A DNA stretch of 64,000 nucleotides from Manduca sexta (lineage: Eukaryota > Arthropoda > Insecta > Lepidoptera > Sphingidae): contig NC_051129.1 of assembly GCF_014839805.1 (NCBI RefSeq), positions 7,816,920-7,880,919 of the forward strand, in the 5' to 3' direction. Below the pieces are notes generated by a model that worked only from the letters and a program-made list of their open reading frames with translations, did no database searches and was not told the DNA's origin. This document shows positions 34,876-47,217 of this stretch, one piece after another. Within the stretch, counting starts at the first letter, position 1. Each line of letters opens with the position of its first letter. Both the position numbers and the translations under genes were made by a program.

Positions 34876-37123
34876 ACATATCCGTAGAGAGGTTGCTTTT
34901 ATAATATTTTTATTACGATGTAGCTTTGAGATCAAAGTAATTATCTAAGTGAATGTTACTTTGAGTAATTGCGTCGTTTTTATACATTTGTATAGGTGCT
35001 TGCTGTCCTCCATCCAAAACGTGGAACGGGACACATTTTTTGTGTCTACCCACCTCATACATAAAAACATACATAGAGAAATTTTAAAAATATTTTGTTA
35101 TTCTAAAAGCATATCGCATAGATTTTATAGAAATTATTTTATTTTGATCATCTCAAATCACTTTAAAGTAGAAATATGGTCTTCCCATTTACAATGATAT
35201 GTATTCAATTATATAAAGATCTCGGCGCAAATGAACCTGCAAAACAGAACAAAACACCCTTCATTAAGGCCACGCTACAATTTCCAATAAACATTTCACA
35301 CTAAAGAATGGATTAGAAATTCTTAGAGTTTCCGAAAGGCACTTAAGTGTGAGTTTCATAAGCGTTTGTTATCGGCCTGCACATTAACCCCTCAAGGAGA
35401 TTACGTTAGGAAATGGAAACCCGAGCAACCAACAGCGGATTTCCCGGTAAATATAGCTTTCAGCTTTACAGCTGAAATGCGTCTGATTTTAGTATTCTTT
35501 ATATAGAATTTCATATTCTATACTTTCTTTTGTTGAAAATGTTAGAAAGAAAACCCGTTTAAAAACGATGACGGCAAAAGACTTCTCCATAGCGAGTTTT
35601 CGCGTAGGCATTATAGAGGTAAAATAGAAATTAATTCCAAAGGTCAATCAAGCTTATTATCAAGTAATTGAATTAATATAACATACATTTAGGGTGACAT
35701 CTTTAAATGATTTTGGATTTTCTTTACGTTACATTATTGGATCATTATAACTTGTATGTTATTTTGTACTTTCCATAAATATTAAACATTATTGCAAGTA
35801 CAGTTTAACCAGAATATAATGATCATTGAATTGCACTGCCATTGAATTTGATTAACGCAATGCAGTGTTGACGCGAATGACGTCAGTGTTATCCGATGCA
35901 TTCTATGATTAGCTCATGTAGGCGACGCGCTGCTAGTATCGACAGCCCCCACGTATTAGATTTGTTCTAAACATCAATTTCCATCAAAGTTAATATCAAA
36001 TAGGTATATTTAGAAATAGATTTACTCCCATCTTTGTGCGCCTAAAAGTCTTTTTAAGGGTTACATTTTGTGAAGCTCAGAGGCATGATGTATCGTAATA
36101 AAAAATCGTATCTTCTCTTCGTTGTATAAGAACGCAAACTAACATACATAAATTAAATAATTCCACATTTCAATTTTGATAAAGTCGACATGACTCTAAC
36201 ATACAGTCGAAATTGCACTGAAATATTCACATTAATTGATTGAAGAGTAAAGAGCGTTCTGATTGTGGTTAAACAGTCCTGTTAACTGACCACGGTGTGC
36301 CATAGCTACGGTCCGATGGTACAAACATTATAATTTATATATTATCGCATATTGAAAATTTAATATGAATAACCACAAAACTGCTATGTGAACATTGCCT
36401 ACTTAATTAATTTAAATTATGCCGTTGGTATGGGTTAAATTTATGTTTTAATAATTATATTTTGATAATAATTTGCTATAGTGCTGCGTAATTTTGCGTT
36501 TATTAAAATTAAATGTTTACGGAGAAATGAGCTATAAACGAAAATGTGTTTGGGAATCTACGACATGGGTTTGGATATTTTATTAGCGATTACCAATGAT
36601 CATAAATGTTTAGGGAATATGGTGATTATGAAGGAATTAAAAACTGTTTTATTATGTACCGCTAAAGTAGTCTCTTAATAAAATTGTCTCTTACTCACCC
36701 ATATTTAATACATTGAGCAATTTTCTTTAGCAAACGATCAAGTTGAGATCCGGCGAAGAAACATCACCTATAAATACGTCGTTACCATTCTACAGCGCCA
36801 AGAACGTTCGCCAATTTATCTAGCGATGGAGTTAGAAACCACTAAAATCCAAGAACGTAATTTTATTCGGCAAAAGTAATGAACGTGAGTATCCGACAGG
36901 TTCAGCAAATTTGTCGTCACAGAATCCTCGAGTCAAAGCTTTATACTGCGTTTGCCTAAACATATGTTGGGGCTATATTAAGGTTAAATGACATACATTA
37001 TTGAGACATGTTAAAGCCATGGCATATCGCAATAATTTCATAAAATAATCCGTGGTCGCATTAAATACATGACTTTACATTTGTTTTATTATAGCTTTTA
37101 CCACAAAAAGTCTTACAGTAATA
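34876..37123. other. Non-coding stretch, nothing recognised
   Basis: One 82-codon AT-rich frame (34949-35197) has no domain. A short hairpin TTTCAGCT/AGCTGAAA with a 4-nt loop lies near 35459-35478. Nothing else was recognised. Confidence 0.4.
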
Positions 37124-37265
37124 AATTTTCCCGGGATAAATAATAGCCTATATATAGAACTCAGGAGTAGTAGCGTCTCATTAGTGAAAGAAAATCAAAA
37201 TCGGTTTAGTAGTTCCTGAGATTAGAGCGTTCAAGCAAACCAACTGTTAAATTTTATATACTAGA
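37124..37265 (+). repeat. Interspersed repeat fragment (as at 1011)
   Basis: 'ttcccgggataaataatagc', 'aaatcaaaatcggtttagta' and 'gttcctgagattagagcgtt' are typical of the Helitron-like strings at 1011 and 52240. Confidence 0.45.
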
Positions 37266-38539
37266 ATAGAACGCGATTTCACACATCTTATTGTGGCGCT
37301 ATCATTAGAAGAGACATTTTTTTTTTATTGACCAGTAATATAATAGGAGTAATTAATACCCGTATTACATGTTCAAACTTCGACACATTTAACCTTGTCA
37401 TTCACCAATTATATAGACGTGATCCTTATTACGATGTGTTAAAAGTTTAATATTTAACTTTGCCACATAACGTACCCATTGCGTGACGTGACGCGAGATA
37501 AAACAAAATAATTGAATACATAATTGATTAACAGACATTACGACGTGACAGATATTGATTACTCTTTGTATTTCACAGGCTTTTACTGAACAAATTGCTA
37601 CTATTGTTAGTACTATTGATGCGATAAGTTATACAAGCATTTTGTGAAACCAAAACGAATGGATGACGATTTTAACACATGCTTTATGTTGGTCGTAGAA
37701 AAAAAAAATTGTGAGTTGTTAAAGGTAATAGAGTAAATTATAATTTGCTTCGGATTAATATGAACTTAGAGTAGTTTTGCTATGAATATATATTTTTGAA
37801 GTTATATTTCTTTTCGCGCGTTAGGGAAAATTGATTTTTTTTATTGTGTTCTTAAATCATTTTGCAACATCAGAGCAGGGATTTAACGAATTTTATCATT
37901 TAAACAATTTTTATATCCTCACAAAGAACATTTTGTTAAATACACTCTTTTAAATACATATGATTTTTACTGAAGAATATGTAAGTAGTGCAAAAAAATT
38001 AAATAATGATTTAAATTTTATGAATTCTGCGTCTACATTGGGTTCATCAAATTGAACAAATTTAAAATAAATTATACATATTTTTATTCATTCGTATTAG
38101 TTAATTCAGTCTGGATTTGAAATGGTCGCTGTTAGCGTAAACTAAAAAAAATGTGTAGCCACTCGTGAGCTGAATAATAAATTGGACAACTAAAATTACT
38201 TTTTTAAAGAAGTTTGTTACAATTCTTGCGACAATTTTTTTTTTAATTATTAATCCTCAAATTAGATATGAAGAAATGTCTAGGCCAGGATTAATTGATG
38301 ATTAAGAAAATGCAAATGGTTTTTTGACTGTTTGCTTGCGTTTATGTGAAAAGTTTTTAATTGCGTTTTCAAGTTTATAATTTATTTGCGAAATAAATTA
38401 ACTGGCTTAAATAAACTTTTATTATCTTAATCGGGCATTCTAAAAGTGGGATTCTGCTTTCATAAGAGTTACAAAACAATTTGATAGGCTGTGATTTTTT
38501 ACATGATTTATTATTATCTTAGTTCTAAATAGTAATGGC
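37266..38539. other. Non-coding AT-rich stretch
   Basis: No gene or recognised repeat is seen in this very AT-rich interval. Confidence 0.4.
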
Positions 38540-38790
38540 GAAAACATTAAACAGTATAGTACGTTATAGACTGGACATTAGGGCTATATTTGTGCTCCAA
38601 AAGTTGTTACCAATTGGTAATAAAGTCGTTATCTTATTTGAAATGTTCATGTGACAAGATGTCACAGCGTCCTTAAATATTAACACAAATATAACATATT
38701 TACAGAAAATAAGCTAATATGTTCACGAAAAACGTAAAATTCACGATATGGAAAAAATATGAAGTATTTTGAATTGGTGTTTTGTTATTT
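38540..38790 (+). repeat. Low-copy repeat, partner of 1940-2065
   Basis: It shares three ordered blocks with 1940-2065. About 120 bp present only here include the perfect 14-bp palindrome TTACCAATTGGTAA (38607-38620). The extra segment could be an insertion here or a deletion in the other copy. Confidence 0.5.
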
Positions 38791-38969
38791 CATAGTGGTG
38801 TGTGGTTAGAAGATTTTTTTATATGACTAGAGTTAGAACTTTGTTTCAAGTTTATTCTTGTTTGAGTTTATTGATTAAACTCATTAAGGGTTGGAGTTTT
38901 TAAGTAGGTATTTGGAAATAAATTATCGATTTAGTTGCAACTAAAGCACATACTTTGTGTTTATGTACA

Positions 38970-39110
38970 CAGGAGAAGGTAAAGGTGCAATCAGAACATT
39001 CAATTTTCCCCATGTGTGTTTGGTCCCATGATATGAAAGAGAGCGCGCCTTTCGCCATTTCTGGTACAAATTAAAGACTTCGAGCTAATATTGAGCAGAA
39101 AAAATATCAT
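38970..39110 (-). mobile_element. SINE A copy, truncated and diverged
   Basis: 'ggtcccatgatatgaaagag', 'cgccatttctggtacaaatt' and 'gagctaatattgagcagaaa' are SINE A body in reverse. The tRNA-like head is missing. Confidence 0.6.
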
Positions 39111-39878
39111 GCAATATTTTCAGGTCCTGCAGAATGATAATTATTTAACAAATATTTGTTTTCGATGTTATTGTCAAACTGACTAGTTAGTTTTTTGTGA
39201 TATGCTCGTAAAAAACATAAAATTTCATTGCGTTAAAGAAAATCAGCCCTACGTACGTAAGCAAGAAAAACCCGGCTAAATACCGATTCATAAAATATAT
39301 TTCGGTATACTTAGTAATCCGTTGTATTACGATAATAGAGCTGGCGTCGAATGCAAAAACTGCATACTCATTGTTTTTGACTTACAATGACTGCCGAGGA
39401 AAACCCATTAAGGGAAGGGGACTGGCTATACTTATAACAAATTATGCATATATTATATTAAGATCTTAGAATAATAAAAACAAATGTGAACCTGTATGCA
39501 GTTACTTGTAATACTATTTTTCGTATATTTATTAGTAGAAGTAGTTTTACACGGCTTAAATATTTAGGAGTTGGGTAAATTGAGTTATAAAGACAATAAT
39601 TTAAAAAAAATACAGATTTTGTTGTTCAATAAATTTACTTATTACGATTTCAGGACTGATCACTTTTCGTTTGTAAGTTCACGAAGTTTCAGCCTAATTC
39701 AAAAGTTTTGATCGTGAAGTTTGTCAGCCGCTTTTCCCAATTAAATCTTTTTGCATTTAATGTTTTATTAGCGCGCTATAATACCTCATTATTAAAAATT
39801 TATAGCCGTGAATACATTTTAATTTAATTAAATAAATATAATATTAGTGCAGGTTTTGTTCAAGAAAACATCTTTTTA

Positions 39879-40246
39879 TCTTCTTGACTGCCTCGGCGTA
39901 GTTGTATATTACACGGTGCGAGTATGACTATTGCACTGAGGTCCTGAGTTCGAATCCCGGGTCGGGCTAAAATAATTGTGATTGGGTTTTTCCATCTTAA
40001 AACATTACTCAGTCACAGCTCAGAGTCAGGAAGTTGGCGGTGTGATACCCTTATGCTTCGGAAAGCGCGTAAAGCCGTTGGTCCTGCGCCTAATTCCTCT
40101 CCAGTCATGTCGGATTGCCGTCTTACCGAACCATGAGAGTATATTGCGCAAACACTTGTACACCATAATATCTCCTGCGCACCTGGGTGATATCCGTTGA
40201 GATTGGCGGCCGATGCCGAAAATTCAGCTAGGAGGATTCATTCATT
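39879..40246 (+). mobile_element. SINE B copy with 10-bp target duplication
   Basis: CATCTTTTTA occurs at 39869-39878 and again at 40247-40256 and brackets the element. The head is tRNA-like ('gaggtcctgagttcgaatcc' near 39938) and nearly the same as that of SINE A. The body is different: 'gtcaggaagttggcggtgtg', 'gccgttggtcctgcgcctaa', 'ttgagattggcggccgatgc'. The 3' tail is ATTC repeats. The 72-codon frame inside it is a by-product. Confidence 0.82.
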
Positions 40247-40649
40247 CATCTTTTTAAAACTATTTATCAACCTGGCACGCCTTATTTACATTTCATATCA
40301 CTAAGGAATTGTTAATGTATTATTAAAACACTCCACCTGACTCGTAAACTTGACTGAGTAAATAAAACTACATTAGAAAAGCCAGACCAAACGAACCTTT
40401 GGCTAATGAAACTCCAAACAAAGGTAATTCGGTGAGTAAACTAAAATTACGAAGGCAAAACAATAGGCGTTATTTAGTCCATTATTATTATATTTTTGGG
40501 TTTAGTTATATATTTCTTTTATTTACATATACTTCATCGGCCTCTGGGGAACCTTTACGAAGAAGCGAAACGTTAAATATCTATTCCATAAAAAATATAT
40601 ACAATTAACAAAAAAAAATCCCAGCTCAGGATGAAACATAAAAAAACAC

Positions 40650-40702
40650 ACTTTTATCTCATCTGGCCTAATCTTACCTTATCTCAACTCATCTCATTTT
40701 AT
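40650..40702. repeat. TATCTCATCT-like simple repeat
   Basis: Degenerate repetition of 'atctcatctt'-type units on the plus strand. Confidence 0.5.
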
Positions 40703-40872
40703 CTTATTACTAATAATAATAAATGCGCATGTTTGTATGTTTGTTATCTAACTAAGGGCAAAACCGCTGAATGAATTTAGATAAAATTTGCCCCACAGTC
40801 TATGTCTCGTATTAACATATAGGATATGTTACTTATTGCACGGGCGTTAGTGAAGCAAGATACAGAGACAGA
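40703..40872 (+). mobile_element. Helitron-like fragment
   Basis: 'aatgcgcatgtttgtatgtt', 'tgaatttagataaaatttg' and 'ttgcacgggcgttagtgaag' follow the layout of the element at 31946-32210. No clean terminus remains. Confidence 0.35.
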
Positions 40873-41127
40873 GAAACCATTTATTACGTATTTAGCTCGA
40901 TTACAATATTATTAAGCGAAATAACGCGGCAGCCGTATGTGACACTCGCATTGATCGTGGCAGACAACTAACTTCGGTAGATTTGAAAAAAATAAATAAA
41001 AATATGTTACCGGCTCAATGACATCACGCACACACCGGCTCCCGCGTCGCTCCTTACAATCTGTCGTTAAGAGGATATTTATTATCCCGGTAATTTGCTA
41101 CCGTCGGGTTTTTTAAATTTGATTTGT

Positions 41128-41296
41128 TAAAAAAAAGACTAAGACGACATCCATATCGCGTTATTGTAACTTTGACTTTACGGATGAACAACACCTCAGT
41201 CCCCCCCGTGACCATGAAGGCTGCAGTCTCCGAAACGTCAGGAGAAAATAAATAATACTAAAACCGCGACAGAATCCGAAAATTAGTTTAATTTTA
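41128..41296 (+). repeat. Family F repeat, plus-oriented copy
   Basis: 'ttgtaactttgactttacgg', 'aacacctcagtcccccccgt', 'ccgaaacgtcaggagaaaat' and 'atccgaaaattagtttaatt' make this the best preserved copy of the family. Confidence 0.65.
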
Positions 41297-43784
41297 GCGT
41301 TATGGATTGTTATTTAGAGATTTTACTATCAAGAAAGTCTTTTAAAGCGGGCTGATATTCCTAATCCTGGATTACTGTAAGTATAACTTTTATCCCAAAA
41401 AAGGCTGCAGTGGGATATTTATTCTCGGTAAGATCCTTTAGGGAAGCTAATCTATCCGTAAAATGCAGCTAAGAATTATTTAAGATACTTTTTTGACTAA
41501 CATTAGTAGTTGTTAAGTAATAATACATATAAATGGGTGTAGGTTTTCAGATTCTGTAAATTAGACTTGATTACAAAATAAAAACATTATCTTAATGAAT
41601 TTACGCGGTGATGCAACCAATCATAGATATTAATGAAACCATTAATTTCATCCATATCGGTCAGAGATAAAATATTGTGAAGCCTTGTCTATATTTTTAA
41701 AAATAAGTTAGGACACAATCAGTGTTATACATAGCTGGTTACAAATATACATAGAAAATTAGGTGTTGTTTTGTATAAAACTGGATATGATTTGTTAAAT
41801 ATTTGTTTACTAATCTATGGCCATGTTTGCTTTCATAATTCTATTACTGTCTGATTTCTATTGCCTTAATCCACAACTAAAGAAACGTTCCGCAATCAAG
41901 CGTAAATGTTATATTTATAAGGTTTATCTCAGGTGTGCGTATTGGAATGGTAGTGGCGCTTTACTGTCCAAAATACAACTGTCAGACCCTTATCAAGCTC
42001 TAATTATACATTACCGTCGTTTTCATTTCACTCCCCCTAATATTCTTTAGTGACAATTTGAGGAAAATCACCCTTATGTGTATTTTGTTTTGTCGCTTTT
42101 AAATACGATGAAATCTAAAGTCGTGGCTGTGACATTATGTTATTCACATTGGAGGAATAGAAAATTTATTGAGAATGAAATATTGAACAAGGATAAATAG
42201 TATTTGTGCAAAAATAGTTTTAAATAGTAATCACTTAATTTAAGTATGTCACCATGCATCTTTAATCTGTTATATAATTTTTGTAAGGTTTATGCCATAA
42301 GTATGTTTTAACTTTTAAACTATTTTATAATTTTTATTCGTTACACAAGAAACAACACAAAATGCGCCAGAATTTTTATAGGAAATAAATTATCACACCT
42401 TTTTTATTTTTTGCATAGTTTCCACATCGATATTTGGTAATAGTGTTTGTAGGTATCAATATGTGTTAGCTCGGCAGAATGCTTTGAGTATCTGTTTCAT
42501 TTAAGTGCATTGTGACGCCGCAAAGCGACGAGACAGTATTGTCTTGCTACTGTAGTGGTTTGCTCTCAAACAATGAATGTTAACATGACAGTATACACAG
42601 CATATGAAAGTTGATAAAAAATATATAGATTTTATTAAAGATAAAAACTGAGACACTAAAGAAATAAATAGACAGTTGAAAAGTTTCGCAGAAAGTAGCA
42701 ACGTTTTCGATTTTCAAGTTAAGTAAAAATCGAATATGTATACTATGACTATTGTAAGTATTATAAGTATTTATTGCTCTATGCTCGGTATGGCGATATA
42801 GTATATATCTACTCGACTACATTGCATTATGGGATAAAACCAGACGTAAGGTAGGTTTACTAGCGATATTAGGATATAAATAGACGTGAGCTTATAGGTA
42901 TATGCAGTAACAATAACAATAAAAATTAACAACAACATTTTATTTATTAATAATTATGTTTACAAACGCAGCAAGGTATTACATGACAATATTCCAATTC
43001 ATTCTTATTGAGCACATATTGCATATGCGCGATTAATTTTCATTTATGGTTTTACGTTAACTCAAAGAGTGGCTTCTATTTTTATAAATTAATAAGTTTA
43101 TTGCTAATATAAGATCTTAATATAATAAAACCTCGAAGCCTTTTCAAGCACACGAGCTTCTGTAATGAAGTATGCGACCAAGAATAAGTGATAATAATAT
43201 TGCTGAAAATTACTTATTTTGTACTGTAAAATTGGATAAAAGTGTTATGTTTGTACTATTATCTTTCACAGCATCTAGAATTGAGATCAATGGGTCCACG
43301 TTAGCAAGTAATAATTGTCGGGAGCTCTCATTCCGCCGAGCCCAAATAACAGTATTGGTGAATATTTGCTCAGGACGTGGTCATTTTCTTGCGACCTTTT
43401 CCTTATCACAAAACTGAGACGTGTTTATTTCATGTAGCTTCGTAATATGTGGGATCGAATATCTTTTCTGGTAGTATATTGTTTATGGCATTCAATACAG
43501 TGAAAATAATAAATTCTAACAACAATATATCTATTTTTCACAGATTTTTTTGTGATAACAATTCTGTGAAATCGAGTTTATAGAATTCTATCTATTTTAT
43601 GTAATATATTCTATTCCATTCTTAGTTTTTAAGACTTAAAATAACAAGGTAAACAATGGTATTTTGGTGTTTTATTGCTATATACATTTTTAATCATTGT
43701 AACTAACGATTCCAGTAAACTATCTTAACCTTAAACTACGCGTTAACGGTAGGAACGAATCAATCATAATAAATAATCTGTTAT
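41297..43784. other. Non-coding stretch, nothing recognised
   Basis: Frames of 66 to 81 codons (41817-42050, 42501-42701, 43172-43417) show no domain or supporting signals. No repeat family is recognised. Confidence 0.4.
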
Positions 43785-44010
43785 ATAATAATAATAATAT
43801 CAGGCCTGTATTATATACTTGCCCACTGATGAGAACGGGCCTCCTCTACTACTGAGAGGGATTAGGCCTTAGTCCACCACGCTGACCTAGTGCGGATTGG
43901 TAGACTTCACACACCTTCGAAATTCCTATAGAGAACTTCTCAGATGTGCAAGTTTCCTCACGATGTTTGCCTTCACCGTTAAAGCGAACGATAAATTCAC
44001 AAAGACTACA
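43785..44010 (-). mobile_element. SINE C copy, 5'-truncated
   Basis: It is nearly identical in text to 46656-46992 from the TTA-rich tail to 'gcgaacgataaattcacaaa', then stops. The tRNA-like head is missing, as with incomplete reverse transcription. Confidence 0.8.
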
Positions 44011-44914
44011 CTAAACTGTTAACATGTCAAATAAATTATATTCTGATTGGTCCGTTTATGCTATGAATCGAACTATAGCGGTTAATATTATAATTTATTG
44101 GAATCGGCTATAAGAAAATTGCATAATCGTTTTTATTAACCTCGAAATCTATATAATACGTGAGTAAAATAATTTGTACCATCGGTAGAATATAATGTGT
44201 GTATCCCTTTTTAAGCACATTGCGAGCACGGAGAAGTGAAGATTTGGCAAATTAAAGGTCATATAGAGGGATGCGGAAAAATTAAGTTTAAAAATATATA
44301 ACATATTCGACGATCGAATTTTGACTAGTGGTCGACGATTTCGCAATCTACTATTTTGAAAAAAATATTTGTCAGCTGAACATTATTACTTATAATATAA
44401 AGGTACTTTATTCATTGAGGCAATAGCACATTTCTATAAATGCTGATCCAATACTGTCGACTCCTTACATAACTCATGAATCCCATAAATATTTATTCCA
44501 CGCGTCGATTTAGTTAATTAAAAGGGCAATTGTAGTAACATTTATATTCTCCTCAAGTGCAGTCGAAAAACATTTTATTCGTTATTCGTTTCTAGACGTT
44601 ATAAAAATTCTACAAAGCTAATTTACATTCGGTCATAAAAGTTACGAGCTGTCGCCGTTATTTTAATGACGAACGAATTTCTTTGCAAATTTGTATAAGA
44701 TATTTGTACTGAGATATTTGTAGAATGTACCATTTGAATTTGTTTTATGTCAATGATGACCTTATCAATACTTGGGCTATTGAGATAATTGTATATTTAT
44801 AATTCTATCCATTAGTATTTTTTGTTATCAGAATTATCAGTTTAATAACTACAAAATCATATTAGACACTTTTTCTATTTGTCACACTCGCTACTATGCC
44901 ATTACCAATGACAT
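44011..44914. other. Non-coding stretch, nothing recognised
   Basis: AT-rich, no supported frame, no recognised repeat. Confidence 0.4.
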
Positions 44915-45283
44915 TGACTGAATTGTGCGTAGTTATGCTTATGGTACAAATATGACTACCGCGCTGAGGTCCCTTGTTCCAATTCGCTGAGAAATAAATG
45001 TGATAGGGTATTCAGATCTTAAAAATTACTCAATCACGGCTCAGAGTTAGGACTTTGGCGGTATGATATCCCCGAGTTTCGAGAAGCACTTGAAGTCGTT
45101 GGTCCTGATCTCTCTCTGGCCGTTTCGGATTGTCGTCTCACAGAACTATGACAGTGAAGGAACAGAGAGTGCATCTGTCTAATGTGCATACACTTGTGGA
45201 CTATATTATCTTCGGCGTACCTGGCTAATCTCCGTTGGGATTGGTAGCCGTAGTCGAAATTCGGCTAGGAGGGATTTATTTTC
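44915..45283 (+). mobile_element. SINE B copy, full length, older
   Basis: The head is diverged ('gcgctgaggtcccttgttcc'), the body has 'gttggtcctgatctctctct', 'cggattgtcgtctcacagaa' and 'gaaattcggctaggagggat'. More substitutions than at 39879 or 48879. Confidence 0.75.
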
Positions 45284-45882
45284 ACGGATGACAAAAATAG
45301 TAACGAAGCAAGAATATTAACATGATAGGAATATATAATGTGACATAACATGTTTATTCTATCATATATTATATTCTATCATACTCTATTAAATATTCCA
45401 ATTTACTTTGATTTTCAGTATAGTTATGAAGATAATAAGTTTAAAGCTTCATAAAAATATTTCGGCTTAATGGGGTGGTAAACTGGTATCTAAGCCCGAA
45501 GCCCTAATGGTAAATCTTTGAAAAGCTGTCGGTATTTTAAAGATTTATTTAAAGGGCTTCTGACGCGACAAAGCTTATGATATTTCATAATAACTAAAAT
45601 TTATAGTTTGTATATTTTCTACGCGGGCCATGTCGCGAGCAAGTCACTGGTATAGAATACAATATGACCTTTTGGTTGGATACACAATATATACGATCGT
45701 TTAGTGACGTCATATCCGGGTATTAACTTACATAAGTACTAATAGGACGCAGCATGCAATTATCGTAAAACCTTTTATAGCTTTTCTTAATATTATGTAT
45801 ACAGTAGATAAGTTTTTTATGTGTGTTTGTTGATAAATGAAAACATATTATATTTTTTCTCTTCATCTACTTTACGAAAATA

Positions 45883-46194
45883 TAATAAAATAATATAAGC
45901 CGTGTATTAAAATACTGTTCGACTACAGGGCACGGGCCTCTTCTACTACTAAGAGTGATAAGGCCTTAGGCCACAACGCTGGCCTAGTGCGGATTGGTAG
46001 ACTTCACACACCCTCAAAATTCCTATCGAGAATTTCTCAGGGATGCAGGTTTCCTTACGATGTTTTCCTTAATCGTTAAAGCAAGCGATAATGATCATAG
46101 AATACACACATAATTTTAGAACAATCAGAGATGTGTGCGCTTGGGTTTTGAACCTACGGACATTCGTTCCACACCCAACTAGGCTATCGCTGCT
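45883..46194 (-). mobile_element. SINE C copy, older
   Basis: The full layout from TTA-type tail to the tRNA-like head ('ccaactaggctatcgctgc' reversed) is present, with more substitutions and a deletion in the head relative to 34377 and 46656. Confidence 0.78.
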
Positions 46195-46655
46195 ATTTAA
46201 ACAGTAAACCTCATTACTGAAGTTAATTGTTAGTGTTTTTGAGGTCATGAAACTTATAGTAATGTTACGTAGCGAATGTCGGAGTATTATAGCTAAAGTT
46301 ATATTTAAACTACTGGTAAGCGGTTAAGAGGTTACCATATAATGCTTCTAATTCAAGAACTATTATATGCCGCTATTTCAACCACTAATTTCTATGCTAA
46401 ATACCTATTGTAGTTAACACGCGTGAGTTCCAAAACAGTACAGTTAAAATATTATTATGTTATTTAAGTGGTTGTAGTCAAATTATTATTATGATTTGTT
46501 AAAATCACTGGTTTACTGGCAGTATTTATACCTAGAGGATTTGGAGGTAGTGGCCTAACCTGGAGACTTAGGTTTCCAAAATTTAAAGTTGGATAATACT
46601 CTGAGTTGGTTTTATAACACTAATTGTTTGGACCTGGTTTTTCTAGGTGGTGTTA

Positions 46656-46992
46656 ATAATAATAATATAATAATATCAGCCCTGTATTATATACTTGCCC
46701 ACTGCTGAGCACGGGCCTCCTCTACTACTGAGAGGGATTAGGCCTTAGTCCACCACGCTGACTTAGTGCGGATTGGTAGACTTCACACACCTTCGAAATT
46801 CCTATAGAGAACTTCTCGGATGTGCAGGTTTCCTCACGATGTTTTCCTTCACCGTTAAAGCGAACGATAAATTCACAAAGAATACACACATGATTTTTTA
46901 GAAAAGTCAGAGGTGTGTGCCCTTGGGATTTGAACCTGCGGACATTCGTCTTGGCAGACCGTTCCACACCCAACTAGGCTATCGCATACATA
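46656..46992 (-). mobile_element. SINE C copy with perfect 12-bp target duplication
   Basis: TAGGTGGTGTTA flanks the element at 46644-46655 and 46993-47004. The copy is about 337 bp, with intact A box (TAGCCTAGTTGG) and B box (GGTTCAAATCC) on the minus strand and a TTA-rich tail. It is very similar to 34377-34712. The 82-codon minus frame inside it is a by-product. Confidence 0.9.
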
Positions 46993-47186
46993 TAGGTGGT
47001 GTTACATTCAATAAATTGTATATGTATCAAAGACATTCAATGTATAGTTAGTTAGAACTCTTTGAAATGAAATAATAATAAAAAAATATTAATAAGTTAT
47101 ATAATCATAACTTTTGTCCTGTAGTTGTCTTAGGGCTGGGCAAGTATTTTCCTTACTTCTAAGCGGGTAGACATTTTATACTCTAT

Positions 47187-47217
47187 GTAGTCCTAATATA
47201 ATCCGTATTAGGACTAC
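47187..47217. repeat. Perfect 12-bp inverted repeat, 7-nt loop
   Basis: GTAGTCCTAATA (47187-47198) pairs with TATTAGGACTAC (47206-47217). No function is evident. Confidence 0.85.
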
